Position numbers and translations under genes: made by a program. Positions 31,234 through 43,835 of a DNA stretch of 64,000 nt are shown here, in pieces. The notes below the pieces were generated by a model. The model was given only the letters and a program-made list of their open reading frames with translations. It did no database searches and was not told the DNA's origin. Each line of letters opens with the position of its first letter. Within the stretch, counting starts at the first letter, position 1. Origin of the DNA: Globisporangium splendens (Eukaryota > Oomycota > Peronosporomycetes > Pythiales > Pythiaceae); NCBI GenBank assembly GCA_006386115.1, contig VFIW01000146.1:27199-91198 (forward strand). Reading direction: 5' to 3'.

Positions 31234-32626
31234 ATGCGGAGTGGTGGTGGTGGCAATAGCAAGCAACAACAACGCAAGCCGTCCAGAAAGGGTCCAGCGA
31301 ATGTGGACGCAGGGATTGGTGAGCAAGAAGATGTGTACGTGACACAATCACAGCTTCAGCAACTGAGCACGGGGTTCCGCTTGCCACCTCGTGTGTCGCC
31401 AAAGAAGGAGAAAAACAACGGCATCTGGGAAGAGATCGTCAAGTTCAGCTCTGTGGAGGAGCAGCTCGAGGCGCAGCTCAAGCAGCGGCAGCGCGCGGAA
31501 CTCGCAGAGCGACTGAACTCGCAAGTGCACCAGAAGCACCAGCACAAGGCGCTGGAAAAAGAAGCGAGCGAACGATTCCACCGCGAAAACATGCAGCGGC
31601 TGAGCGAAATGGAGCAGGACGAGCGCATGAAGGAGCAGCAGCGCCTGGAGCGCGCCAAGCAGCTGATCGCGATCCAGAATGAGCAATGGCTTGCCAAGAT
31701 GAAGCAGAACGAGCGCGAGCAGCAGCTCAAGAAGGCGCAGGAGGCGAAGATGGCCGAGCTGCTGCGCAAGCAGAAGCAGGACGACGAGCTCAAGGAGCTG
31801 GCGCGGCGCGAGAGTGAGCAGGAGCGCGTGCGCATGGTGTTCGTGGACAACCAGGCGCAGCTCGAGCGCAAGCGCATCGAGAAGAAGGAACGCGCGTTCG
31901 AGATGCAACTCGCCGAGGAGTACGTGAAGATGGAGGACGCCAAGGAAGCCGCGCGGCGCAAGCAGCTCGACGATCTGGCCAACAACATCAAGGCTAAGAT
32001 GAAGTTCTTCGACGACACCGCAGGCGCCGACATGGAAGCCAAGGCGCGGGAAGAGGATATGCGCGTGCGCCGGCACCAGGACGAGTACACCAAGCAGCAG
32101 ACCGAGAAAGAGCGCAAGAAGAAAGCCGACACCGAGGAGCGGAACTGCGTGCAGCAAGAGTACCTGAAACAGCAGATGCAGGAGAAGAAAGCGCGCGACG
32201 ACGCCGCCAAGCGCGACCTCAACAAGCAGGCCGAGCTCTGGAAGCAGGAGCGCATGGACGCCGAGCGCCGCGAGAAGCTCACGAACCAGCAGCGCGCAGT
32301 GAAAAACGCCATGCAACAGGAAATCCTGCGGCAGCAGATCCGCGAGAAGGAGCAGCGCGCGCTCGAGGCAGACCAGACGGCGCTCGAGATCCAGCTCAAC
32401 ACAAGCATCCTCGACAAGATCCACAAGCAAACAGGTGCAGCGCACGCGAACGGTGCCGTCGTCGTGTCTGAGACCCAGAACCGGTCGCGAGAGGTGAGTT
32501 CTTTGGATGATGGATTCGACGTGCTTTGTGGCTGAAAGCTTGTTTGTTGTGTTGCTTGGTGCTTAGCTTCAGGAGCGAGAACAGTCGTTTCTGCAGCAGC
32601 GACCGTCTCGCAATAGCAAATTCTAG
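31234..32626 (+). CDS. long coiled-coil protein, TPH (trichohyalin-plectin homology)-like
   Basis: Exons 31234-32493 and 32567-32626 (1320 nt, 439 aa). A Gly/Gln-rich start (MRSGGGGNSKQQQRK) is followed by an almost uninterrupted charged coiled coil from about residue 65 to 410, rich in E/K/R/Q (ERFHRENMQRLSEMEQDERM, KQKQDDELKELARRESEQER). This pattern is typical of TPH-domain proteins of cilia and flagella (CFAP/MNS1-like microtubule inner proteins). Identity to one family member cannot be fixed by eye. The acceptor could be 32566 or the next AG, which only changes two residues. The long open frames on the opposite strand are composition shadows. Confidence 0.7.
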
Positions 32627-32780
32627 ACCACACACACCACAGATTAGAGCGAGCAACTAAAGCAGTCAAGACGTTAGACCATCAAAAAGCCCATTCCATG
32701 TATTCATGCCATCCACACGCATGCGCATCAAGAGTCCAGACCATGCGCACACGAGAGAGAGAGAGAACCTCTTGATCTAT

Positions 32781-35700
32781 TTATTTGCTGCGCACGAGGT
32801 CGCCCACGAACGCGCCAAAGTCTGCCAGCGCGCGCTTTCGGCTCGCGCTCGTGTCGCTTTTCAGCTCTAGCCACTTGGAAAATGCCGACGGTGCCACCGC
32901 GGCCTCCTTCTTCAAGTGATTCAGCAGGTCCTTGATTTCATCTAGAAAGAAAACAACAAAACAGACAAATGCCCGTCAGTACCACAGCAATTGCCTGGGC
33001 AAGTGACACACAAACAGCATGACGCACCACTATCGGTTCTAGTCTGGAAAATGCCTGAGACCACGCGCGCCTGGGTCTCGACGTCGCCGCAGAAGCCCGT
33101 GAGCAGCATACACCGTTCAGACGACGGCAACTTCTCGCCCTTCTTGTACGTGTCGAGGATGAACAGACTCGTGTGGGTCGCGAACAGAGTGTCCGTGCAC
33201 AGACTCTGCGGAATGTTCTTCTCGATCCAGCCCACGACCTCGTCGTACGAAGCCGAGCTGTTCACCTGCTCAATGAACGCAAACGCCACGTCCAACGGGA
33301 TGACGTCGCTGAGGTCGTACTTGGCGATCCACTTCTGGATCGTCTTGGCGTCGCGGTCGTGCGGCGCAAACAGGCTCTGCAGCGTCGAGTACGTCGCATG
33401 CACCTCGTGCTTCGCCTTCTCCATGTCCACTTGCTTTAGCAGCTTCAGCGACTGGCCGCTCGCCGCCGCGAGGAACCCGCCCTGCACGACTTCGTCGAAG
33501 ATATCGGCGTCGAGCTTGTTGCCGCAGCCGCAGAGGATCCAGTCCAGCGACACGCCCGTGGTCTTCGAGTCCTTCATGAAGCGCACAAGCAGGTTCGCGA
33601 CGTGTTCGTGCAGCTTCGGCACATCGCACCAAACGTCAATCGCAAACTCGATCAGCTTCTCAATGCCGAACTGGATGCTAGCAGGCGACAGCGACTTCTT
33701 CTCGAGCACGAGCTTCTCCAGCATGTCAAACATGCCCTCGCGCACATTGTCCTTGGCGTCGCTCGCAATCTGCAAGATCTCCTTCGCAAACACGTGACCG
33801 ACCTCAGGGTGGCCGTTGAACTCCTTCACGAGCTCAGCCAAGCAAGCGTCGGCTTCGTTGATGTCCACAATCGACACGTATTCTTCCGCAGTGGATTTGG
33901 CGCGCTTCGCGATCTTCTCTTGCGCGTCTTCCGAGAGAGGCTCGACCTTTGGTCCACGTACAGGCTCCTCCTTAGCCGCTGGCTTCGCATCGCCTCGTTC
34001 TGGAGCTGGGGCGTTGCGGCTGCGCGACGAAAAGCTCGCAGGCGTACCTCCAGCAGCTCCGCCTCGGCGAGAGGCGTTCCCGAACGACGCAGGGCGTCCT
34101 TGCGGGCCCGTACTGACCGAGTCATCGCGCTGGATATTTCTCGAGCTGCGATCAATGGGGAGCGTCATGCGGTTCGAGCTGTTGCTGCGGTTACTCATCG
34201 ACTGCGACGATTGATACACTAGGGCCATCGTCGATCGCGAGGAAAAGCCACCATCACGGGACGAGTTCGAGCGTCGGTTATCCATTCGGAACGAGTCCGA
34301 GCGACCACCTCCAGACGGTGTGCTCACAGGCGGCTTTTGCTGTTCCCGTTCGGCTTCCTTTCGAATTTCATTCACAGTCTTCGCCTTCAGCTCCTTTCGG
34401 CGTGGCTCCCAGCGGTTGTTACGCAGGTCAATGACGTCCTTAATCATGAAGTTGATACGCGAGCACAGTCGCTTGTCCTTCAAGAGGATCTTGTCAAGGT
34501 ACTGGAAGTAGCTGGCCATCGCGCCTTGTGCTCCCTTTTTCTCAAGATCTTTGCCCATCGTAGACAGCAACTTGCACAGCGACTCCAAGTTCTCCTCATC
34601 GGGAGCATCACCAGGATGCACCGCCGTCAACACACCGTCCTTAACGTGAACACCCATCAACTTCATGATACATTCGTGCATAATGCGCTCGTGCAGCATG
34701 CCCTTGCGGTACAACTCACCAATAAAACGGATGTTTCCGAGCATACGGCTCTTCATGATCAGGCGCTTCTCCTCGTAATCGGCTTCCATCTCTGCCGTGA
34801 TCTTGTCCTCAGCCTTGGCTTTTTTGTAATTTTCCTCGAGTTCTTCGTAAATGTTGTCTTTTTCGAATTCTTCTTGGCATGCATTGAGCAAAATACGCTT
34901 GAACGAGCAGCTCTTAATCGCCGTTCGGTTCGCGTGATCGAAGCTCTCAAACGGACCGTTCAACGGCTGGTCGTCGCCGAGATCTTCCAACAACTGGCCG
35001 GACCAATAGTAACTCGTTGGCTTTCCCTCTTGCTCGTCCTTCCAGATCTTAATGAACTTTTGGTTTTGAATACGCACTTCGCTGAGCTTTAGCGTTGAAG
35101 GAGCTGTCGTCGGTTCAAATTCATCGCTTCGTGCCGAATCCAAGGTCTCGGTCAAGGAATCAAACGGTCCGACGACCTCAGTGTCGTTCTCCGCCATCGT
35201 CGTCCAGTAAAACGTATTGTCGTCATCGTTTTGCACAATCTGAAGGAACGACCAGACCTTCCAGTTTTGCTCCAAGTGGACACACAAATCGGCATACATA
35301 TCACAGAAGTGGGGCTCGCCAAGCGCCTTGTCGAAAATGATCTTGATCACGCCCTGCAGCATCTCGAGACTCTCCATGTCGATCTCAGTGAGCTGTCCCG
35401 CCAAGCGATCGAACTTTTCGCGCGTCATCTTGTTCATAATACTATACACGCGCTTCTTTGCGGCTTCCAGTCCTGACGTCGCCTTCACAGGGATCCAGCG
35501 GTTTTCAGTGCGTTCGAGCGGCTTTACGGGTCCATCAAGCAGCGGCTCTTGCCCTTGGCCACCACGACCACCGCGGCCACCACGTCCTCCTCCACGCTCA
35601 CCGCGACCACCACGCTTTGGTGGTGGATCCTGAGATCGCGTCCATTGACCGCCACCACCGCCGCCGTTCGATCCACGGGAAGTCTGTCGCGACAATTGCT

Positions 35701-37777
35701 GACCGCCCTTCTCCCAACCAGCGGATCCGCCACCGCCGCGTCCACCGCGGGACGATCCACGCGCTGGTCCATCGTTCACGACTTCCATCGTTGGCCATTT
35801 CGAGTCTGGACCCGTGACTGCTTCCGGTAGCTCCGTGTAACGTTCTCGGAAGCTATTGTAAAAGAAAAAAAAAACAAGAGAAACACATCAGCTTTCGTGC
35901 ATATTGTATCCTGTCTCATGCAAGCAGAATCTGGAAACATACCTCAACAAGACTTCGACGCTGTACGTGGTCTTGCCCGATGTCTTCTTCGCGACGACGC
36001 TCACTTCCTTCACGGTTTCCTGCGTCACCTTCGGTTGCACATTGGCTTCCTCCGTCATAATCGGCGACGTCACCGCTTCCTGACGCGATGCTGGAGCCTT
36101 CTTTTTCGGGGAGACGGTCTTCGCCGTCTTCGTAGGACTCACAGTCTGCGCGACAGGCTCCTTCTTCGTCACCTTTGGCGACGTCACCGTGGTAGCGGCA
36201 GGCGCAGCGGTGCTGCTCTTTGCTTTCACTGGACTCGCTGGCGTTGGCTTGCTTTCCTCAACCACGACAGGCTTCTCGGTGACCTCCGCTGGCTTGGCCA
36301 CCACAGGTTCCTTCTTTTTTGGCGACACAGGCTCTTTCTTTGGAGTTGTGGCTTCCTCAACGGCAGGTTTCTTCTGCGGAGACTTTGGATCAGCGTTGCC
36401 ATTCTGCTTACTCTCCTTCTGTGGACTGGACGGCGCACCAGCGCTCGTAGCCGCGGTTTTCGTCGAAGCCGCTGGAGCAGCCGCAGCAGCTGGAACCGGA
36501 GTCTCCGCCTTCTCAGGTGCAGTCTCAGCAGGCGCAGACTCCTTGCTCTTCGAAGCAGTGATTTGCTTGCCTGTTTTCGGGTCAACGATCGCCATGGGCG
36601 CTGCTGGGGCTGGAGCGGTCACAACCGGCGCGGCAGCTTCGTCCTTGCTCTTTCCGCCACCATAATTGATCGGTTTGCCCGTTTTCGGATCAAGGATCTC
36701 CAGCGCTTTCCGTTCGCGTTTCGCAACCAGTTGACGCTGCTGCTGCATTGGCATCGCCACGCCGGCGCCCGGAATGCCCATGTTCATGTTCTGCATCGGC
36801 ATGTACTGCATCGGTGGCGGAGCCATATAGACTGGTTGGCCACCTATCATATACGCTGCGGGCGGCATCTGCATCTGAGGGTAGTACGGTTGCGCATGTG
36901 GTTGCGGGATCGCGCCGCGCGGGACAAACGCTGGTTGGCCGTGCACGGCACCTCGTGGTGGTCCTCGCATTCGCTGCTGCGGGTGGTGGTGGTTCGGCAC
37001 GTAGCCGCCGCCTCCCTGGGGAGCTGGCGGTCCTCGCATTTGCTGTGGGCTCATGGCTTCTTGCGGAATCCCGCCCGCAGGTGTGAACACTGGACCATTG
37101 TAGCCTCGCGAGTGCTGTTATTTCAAAGAGTGAGACACACACACGACCACACGATGAGCCACATTGTCTTTTCGCACAAAGAGAGCTGTGAGCACCCTCG
37201 TCCCGTACCTGTTGCGGCGGGTACCCGCCGTTGCCGCCTTGCTTGTACGGATGCGGGTGCATGTCTCCATTAGTCTCAGGCGGACCCATCTATATAGAAT
37301 ACCAACAACCGCATTAATCAGTAAGCAATGCGTTCGCACCATTTAAAAGACATTCAACAGCGACATACCTGCGAGGGGTCCTGGCCTTCATGCGGATGCG
37401 CTACGCCCGGAGGCACGCCACCTGCCCCTTTCGGTCTGTATTCTATCCATCACACAGTTTCGTACTCCTTGTCAGCACCAGAATAATAAGTAATAAAAAC
37501 GCGTCAACCCACGCCACGAAAAGCTCCCTCTCTCTCTACCTTGATGCTGGTGGTGTCCGCGCGGCGGCCCGCCATGCTGCTGGTAGTGATGGTGGTGGTG
37601 GTGATGGTGGTGGTACTGCTGCTGCGGCTGGTAGTGCGGGGTCTGCTGCGCGTGGTGGTGGTACTGCTGCTGTGGCTGGAAGCCCGGCGCGTTGACGTTG
37701 AACGTGTTGCCGCCGTGGCTGTTGTAGGGGCCGCGTGGCTGCGGCGTGCTGCTGGTCGTACTGTGGTGCGGCTTCAT
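32781..37777 (-). CDS. EIF4G: translation initiation factor eIF4G with PAM2-like, eIF4E-binding, MIF4G and MA3 regions
   Basis: Exons 37777-37540, 37442-37369, 37289-37209, 37114-35943, 35852-33028 and 32941-32781 total 4551 nt (1516 aa, frame closes). Scaffold of the cap-binding complex. The N-terminus is Gln/His-rich with a PAM2-like motif NTFNVNAPGFQPQ (about residues 25-37) for poly(A)-binding protein. Then comes a Pro/Lys-rich region with repeats VDPKTGK and SPKKKEP. An eIF4E-binding motif YSVEVLL (YxxxxL-hydrophobic) sits at the end of exon 4, and an RGG-rich tract at about 550-615. The MIF4G domain (about 645-960) contains an insertion of ~120 residues (718-837) made of two similar modules. 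A Ser/Arg linker is followed by an MA3 domain (from about 1175, STAEEYVSIVDINEADACLA) and a C-terminal helical region. Confidence 0.92.
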
Positions 37778-38381
37778 GCTGCCATCCACTGATACAACCC
37801 GATACAGAGAAAGAAAGGAAAGAGCCGCTCGACCTGTGCCGCAATGCGCTTGCTGCGTTGGGAGCTTTTTCGGTTCTTGCGCCTTTGGCTCGCGAGTTCC
37901 CCCCCTCCGCACGATTTTCCCCTCTCCTGAAGATAGGATCCCGCGCCGAAAAAAGTACCGCGCTGCCACTCTAAACTAGGTAGCAGAGCTAGTACCAGAA
38001 GACGTTGGGTGACACATTAAAATAGGACGGAGCGAGATGCCAGTCTGAAGTCTGGGTTCAAGCGGAACTCAAGCAGCCGAATACCTTACGAGTATGCATT
38101 TATAAAAGTATAAATAAGCGAAAGGCGTGCTTTATATTGTAAATCAGAGCTGTCAGAAGGTGTTCGGTCACTCTGTAGCTCAAGCAATGAGTCTCTTTGT
38201 GGACCGATATTGAGCAATGTATCATATTGAAGAGGGGATCAAAATCCACCACTTGGATAGATTGAAGGTTTGGCTGTGAAACTAGGACATGCACCTTCAC
38301 TTTTCAACGCTCGCAAGAGACAAACGCGAGAGAAGGAAACGGAAAAAGAAGAACTTTACGGTAGATGGGGCGAATTTTTCC
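37778..38381. other. intergenic, 5' side of eIF4G
   Basis: Holds the eIF4G upstream region and the 3' flank of AAR2. No gene or repeat recognised. Confidence 0.4.
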
Positions 38382-40299
38382 TCATGGCTGCTGTCCCATG
38401 CCTCGCGATGCACGATGCGCTGCCACGAACGCGGCCGCGATGGCTTCGTTCTCTGCCTCCGCAGTGTCGACGACAGGCGCCGAAGATGCGGCTGCGAGAG
38501 AAGAAGCAGACGCCGCGTAGAGCTGCGCATAGGAAACAAGAGAGCTCTTCTGATTAAAAGGAGGAACAGAGTGGACTAATTCGTACTCAGTGACACGCAT
38601 GCTCGCACCTCTTCTGCGGAGACGACGACGGGCGCAAACTCCTCGGCGTCAAAGGGCGAGAACGCGATGCCGAAGCGCGTCTGCACGAGCTGCTGCAGCT
38701 GCCGCGTCGGCTTCCGCAGCTACAATGCAGATAGAGAGCATAAGGACGCCACTTGTCAGTATGCGATGTGGTGAGAGCAAGGGCAGTGCGCATGCTGGTA
38801 CCTGTTGCGGTGTGTCGACGTCGTCGAGCACTTCGAAGAACGACGCGAGACATGGCCGCAGGAAGTTCGCGCTCGTCGTCTCGTCGTCAAAGAAGTCTTC
38901 CGGAATCTAGAAGAAAATCGATCATAGTACATGGCCGTTGGCAACACCAGAAGACGGACGCGGTGAGCCAACCATCTGTCCATAGTTTCTTTCGCGCAGC
39001 CACTTGAAGTTGCACACAAAATTAGCCACCGACCTGCTCCAAATGCGTATGCAAGAGCTTCAGGAATGCCGCGAATAAACTCGTGTGCGTGTGCAATGCG
39101 CGATCGCAGGAACAGAGCATCACGATAAACTGCAAGATACACATATGAATAAATAGCGCATGATTAGCAACACCACGTGCATATTGAAGTACGCATCCTT
39201 TATGCCTTTCATTTGAGCAGCGCACCTGTTTCCATTGCTCGAGTGCCGCGAGCGACGACAGTTGCAGAAACACGACGAACGCGAGTTGGAATTCGCCCAC
39301 GAGCTCTTCCCAGCGGTTGTCAAAGTCACTCGCGAGGAGCTCTTCCAGCATCGTGCTGACACACACGCGCAGGTAGGTATTGCTAAATGAGTCACGGGCA
39401 CAAGGACCATTTCTGAGGTTCGTCATTCAATATGGCACGAACCTTCGGTCAAAGTGGTATTGCGTGCGCTCGACGGCACTCAGTTGCAGTTCGTTCTTGC
39501 GCCTCAGCAGCGACGTAAAGCGCACAGTGCGCGGGAGATCGGGGAAAAACGGCGCCACGCTCTCGTTTCTCTTGCCCGCATCATCGTCAGTTGAGAGCAC
39601 GTCCGAGTCGCCGGGAAGGATCAGCGCGCCAAATCGACACCACAGCGCTGCGGCGATCACACAAAGCGCAGCATGTGAGCACCTGCAAATAGAGAAACCA
39701 TGGACAGTATGAGCATGATACCTGCAATACAGAGTCCGAGATGTACTTGGTCATGCGGTGCCAGATCTTGTAGTGTTGCTTCGGGTACGCGCCAAGTCCG
39801 CTATCTAACTGGAACGACAGCACCGCGCCTATATACCAACACATGCGCGAGTGAGCATTAAATACGATAGCATATCATGTTCCATATGAGTGCAATGACG
39901 TGACGCACGCTCGAGGTGCTCGAGGTTGAGCCCCGGCCGCGGCATTGCGAGCTCCTCTTTCTCGGCGCTCCATTCGCGCACGAGGACATGCGAGTGGCGC
40001 GTCACGCGCACGAAGAAGCCCTGACGGATGCCGTGCTCCTGCTCGCGCGACCGGAAGACGACGAGGTGGATGCCGAGCGGCAGGAACTTGACGCCCTGGA
40101 ACTTGGGACCCGTGCGGAACACCTCGTAGTCGACGCCAAACTCCGTCATTTGCGGCACGTCCAGACACACAAGGAAGCCACCGATGGCGCTGCTGCTGTC
40201 AGCACCGTCTGCTGTATTCGCATGAGGCGTTGATGCTTCTGCTGTGGTTGTCGGTGGGTTGTTGCGCAGCGCGCGCGTAAAGATGTCGGCCGCGTCCAT
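38382..40299 (-). CDS. AAR2: AAR2 splicing factor (U5 snRNP assembly)
   Basis: Eight exons: 40299-39909, 39828-39747, 39682-39443, 39355-39226, 39129-39034, 38906-38802, 38719-38609 and 38522-38382 (1296 nt, 431 aa). AAR2 binds Prp8 in cytoplasmic U5 snRNP and is exchanged for Brr2. Signature GGFLVCLDVPQMTEFGVDYE and GPKFQGVKFLPLGIHLVVFR in exon 1; YPKQHYKIWHRMTK in exon 2; helical C-terminal domain WEELVGEFQLAFVVFLQL and LFAAFLKLLHTHLEQIPEDF. The frame closes only if the exon 2 donor is 39746; the donor at 39721 would keep KYISDSVLQ but breaks the frame, so that junction is the weak point. Divergent from the MIT-domain gene. Confidence 0.85.
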
Positions 40300-40598
40300 T
40301 GTTGCCCTTCCACCTCTTTGCTCCTGCCGTTGCCATGACCATTAACTTAACCGAGTGCGAACAGTCTCCCATAGTTATTACCAAAAGCGGCTCCTTCTGC
40401 CATTGCACCACTAAACAGGTAAGCTTTCCTCAAATGAGGGCAGTTTTGTCATGCGTGTCCTCATTTTGTTTCCAAGCTTCTTCATTTACGTATCGTTTAC
40501 TGGTAGCACCCGTATTCCTCGAATACCTCGTTTACGCGCCTATGGCCTTCTCTTCTGCCCTCAACAGGAACAAAAAGAGAAGCATTTACGAAGGAAAC
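40300..40598. promoter_or_regulatory. divergent upstream region of AAR2 and MIT-domain gene
   Basis: About 300 bp between the two start codons. The frame of the MIT gene is open through it (earlier ATGs at 40299, 40434 and 40542), so a longer N-terminus is possible. No specific motif called. Confidence 0.35.
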
Positions 40599-42354
40599 AT
40601 GGCGGCGCGTCTCGACCTGGAAGCGCGTCTGCGCGCGCTGCGAGCGCCCAAAACCACCACCACCAGCAGCAGCAGCAGCGATGCTTCGCCCCCTGTTCCC
40701 CACCTACCGACGCCGCCGAGCTCTCCGCCGTCGTGCGCCGCGGCGTCGTCGCCAATCCTAGCAGACGACACGCACCAGTGGCCGGAAGTCCCGCATGCGT
40801 GGCCCGAGGTGCCGCGCGCGGTGCCCACGAGACGCAGCTCCAGTCTGTACGCGCCGCTTGAAGTCACGGTCATCCCCCGACGCGCGTCGTCGGTCAGCAG
40901 CAACAGCAGTCAACACCGCCAGCCGCAGACGCAGGAAGTGCACCTAGCGTCCATCGTTGCGGCTCCAGTTCCGGCGCCGATCTCGAGTCTACTGGGACCC
41001 GCGTATGACGAAGCGGTGCATTTGGCGCAATTCGCGATCGACAGCGAGCGCAACCGCAACGTGCACACGGCTATCGACGCGTACATCCGCGCGGGCCAGA
41101 TGCTCATCAGCATCGGACGGCAGCAGCACACGGCGCATCTGCAAAACATGTACGTGCTTGTCGGTGTATTTGCGCATATCATGAAGGAGTTGTGTGTACT
41201 TGGCTCATTGTTTTTGCACGCTGCGTTGCTGTCATTCATGCTGTAGTGTCAAGAAGAAAGCGCTCGCGCTCCTCGAGCGTGCCGAGGGGCTCTCGGACTG
41301 GGTGACGAGTGTCACGGCCGTCGACAACAGCGAGGCCGCGATCGACGCTGCATTTGCCAAGTCACAGCGCGAAAACGAGCAATCGCTCACGGAAAAAGAG
41401 GCGCTTGTGGCGCAAATGAAGTCCGAGAACACGAAGATGAGCGAGAAACTCAACCAGCTCGTGCTGCTCACCAAAGTGCGCGCGCGGTTCCGTCGTGTGC
41501 TCAGCGACCGCCGCGCGAGGAAGGAGGCAGAGAAAGCGATGCACAAAGCGACGCTCAATGACGCGAAGGACAACAATGGCGGCGATACAGAAATAGCCAC
41601 AGAGGAGGAGGACGAAGAACACGAGCGGCAACGGCTCCGCAGTCGCTCGTCCTCGACATCGTCAACTGCGTCGTCGTCGTTCTCGTCGTCGGGTGGATTC
41701 CCAAGACCATCACCAGAGGTGCGTGAGGAGCAAAAGCGCGACCTCATCAACGAACTGCACATGCGGATCGGGCTCCCTGAGATCAACCAGTTGCGTAAAT
41801 TCAAGCCGCTGAGCACTGACGCTACGAAGGACATTCGCCATGTCGAACTCGAGGAAGAACTTGAAGCGGCTCGGCTGGAGGCGGAGCATCTGCGTGCGGC
41901 CGTCCAAGAGATGGAGGAAGCGTTCCAGTCGACGCTCGAGCAGACGCGACAGCAATCGCTCAAGCTCAAGCAGGAAAAAGACGAGAACCTCGCGAAGATG
42001 GAAGACGAGCTGCAGCGCGTCCGCAGTGAGCTGGAGCACGAGCGGCGCCTGACTGCAAAGTCATTCGGCGGCAGCAGCCGCTCGATGTACGTGATGGACG
42101 ACAACGATGATGAGGATCCGGATTCGTACGAAGATGTCGATATGATTCGCACGCTGCGATCCTCTCTCCATGCGATGGACGCGCCACGGTCGTCTGCGTC
42201 GTCCAAAAGTCTGGGGAGAGGCAGCAGCGCTTCTCACAACAGCGACAATCAAGGACCCGAAGTGGACTCGTCTTCGCGCAGGTACAAATGGTCGACGTCT
42301 GAGAGCAGCGAAGACGACAGCGACGTGGACGAAGACGGTGGCGTCTGGCTGTAG
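40599..42354 (+). CDS. MIT-domain coiled-coil protein
   Basis: Exons 40599-41149 and 41247-42354 (1659 nt, 552 aa). After a Pro/Ser-rich N-terminus, an MIT three-helix bundle spans about 130-205 and crosses the intron (AYDEAVHLAQFAIDSERNRN, AIDAYIRAGQMLISIGRQQ, then KKALALLERAEGL). MIT domains bind ESCRT-III tails and sort proteins such as VPS4, spastin or katanin-like regulators. No AAA ATPase or protease follows. Instead there is a coiled coil (about 225-300), a Ser-rich acidic linker, a second coiled coil (HVELEEELEAARLEAEHLRA, about 380-450) and a very acidic Ser-rich tail ending DEDGGVWL. Likely an endosomal or microtubule-linked adaptor. The start at MAARLDLEARL was chosen; upstream in-frame ATGs exist. 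Confidence 0.75.
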
Positions 42355-42637
42355 AGAAAAATGCTTTTGGATTTTTCTACGTGAGTACAGTGGGGGTAGG
42401 TGCGCCGCTCGTACCGCTCCACCACCACCAATGACGCAGTGTATTTAATGGGAGCAAAAATGGTTGTCCGTTTCGTAGATCCAAGCCTTTCTGAACCGTT
42501 TCTTCTCTCCTGTGGCCGAGATCAGCCTATATCGTGTGATGTCTCTTGGCTGTGTGTGTCAGCGAACCTGGTTGTGTGATACCAGGGAATAAGTAGACGG
42601 GTGGACAAGACGCGGTCACACTTTCTTCGGCAACACA
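42355..42637. other. intergenic between MIT and NEK genes
   Basis: 283 bp, same-strand spacing; upstream region of the kinase. Nothing else seen. Confidence 0.3.
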
Positions 42638-43835
42638 ATGGACAATTATGTCAAGTAAGTACCTTTTCTTTTGCTCACTACAAGGCTCGTTTACTCACAA
42701 GATGGTTCTATGTGTGCATGCATGCGTGGTCGTGAAAAGGATCAAGCTTCTAGGCCAAGGTTCGTTTGGCCAGGTCTTCCTGATGCGCGAGAAAAAGCCC
42801 GGAGGACGACTCGTGTGCATCAAACAGATTCACAGCTTCCACACCCCAGCGGCACGTGGGTCGCCGTCGTCTTCGCCGTCGACGGTGATGGAAGTCTCTC
42901 TGATGAAGAAGCTGCACCATCCCAACCTCATTCGGTTTGTCGACTCGTTTCCATGCAGCAACAGCAGCAGCAAGCAGAAGGAGAGCCAGAGTCATTGCAT
43001 CGTGATGGACTATTGTCCTGGCGGCGACTTGCACGCATATATTCAACAAGGTCGCGGCCGCAGTGGAGGTAACAAGAAGCAAATCACGGAAGACCTGGTC
43101 TGGTTCTGGTTTCTTCAGCTCTGCTTGGGGCTGCACCACATGCACCAGCTGCATATCCTCCATCGCGATATCAAGACGTCCAATATCTTCCTTTCAAACG
43201 CAGGCTTCTTGGTGTTGGGCGATTTCGGGATCGCACGGGAGCTTCAAAGCGCGCATGACCTCGCAAATACGGTTATCGGAACACCATTATACATGGCGCT
43301 AGAGACGCTCGACGGCAAGCCGTACAGCTTTGCGTCTGACATATGGGCGCTCGGGTGTGTCCTCTACGAGATGTGCACTGGGAACCCGCCATTCGTTGCG
43401 TCAAGCACGCCGGCACTGATCCGCAAGATCTGTGACGGCCAGTTCGCGCCACTGTCCAAGGTGCGGTTCTCGTCAAAACTGCAGGAGCTGCTCGCCAAGA
43501 TGCTCACTGTGGATGCAGGCGCGCACCCGACGACGACCAGCATCCTCTCAGACCTGACCATCCACGCGCACCTAAAACGATACTTTCGAGATCGCTTTTC
43601 TGGCATTTCCACCCATCCAAGTGTGCAAAAGCCTACGACTCAAGCAGAGGAGCAGTCCATTCTAAACAAGCAGCTGCAATCGCTTGGCGTTGTCGTAGTC
43701 AGCAGCGGAGCGGAGCCGAATAGTAGTAGTCACGAGCACCATGACGTACAAGGAAAGCGAGTAGTGGAGGCTGGTCGTACTACTGGCGAGGAACAACCTG
43801 ATTGGGAGCAACAACGCATGATGGAGCGAGAGTGA
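42638..43835 (+). CDS. NEK-like Ser/Thr protein kinase
   Basis: A 17-nt first exon (42638-42654, MDNYVK split across the junction) and a second exon 42740-43835 give 370 aa, in frame. Kinase signatures: LGQGSFGQVFLM (Gly loop), VCIKQI (ATP Lys), EVSLMKKLHHPNLIRF, MDYCPGGDLHAYI, LHRDIKTSNIFL (catalytic loop), LGDFGIAREL, GTPLYMALE and SDIWALGCVLYEM. The domain fills about 5-300 and matches NEK kinases (mitosis and cilia). The activation-segment APE motif reads ALE. A Ser-rich insert (SNSSSKQKESQ) lies before the hinge. The C-terminal tail is cut by TGA 43833-43835, but coding-like sequence continues in the same frame (next entry). Confidence 0.85.

Noticed and set aside
31348..32669. Antisense frames of 365 and 437 codons opposite the coiled-coil gene
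   Set aside because: Low-complexity Leu- or Ser/Cys-rich translations produced by repetitive GAG/AAG/CAG codons on the coding strand.
35897..37273. 458-codon plus-strand frame opposite eIF4G
   Set aside because: Arg/His/Leu-rich shadow of the Pro/Ala/Lys-rich eIF4G N-terminal region; the minus strand has the recognisable motifs and closing exons.
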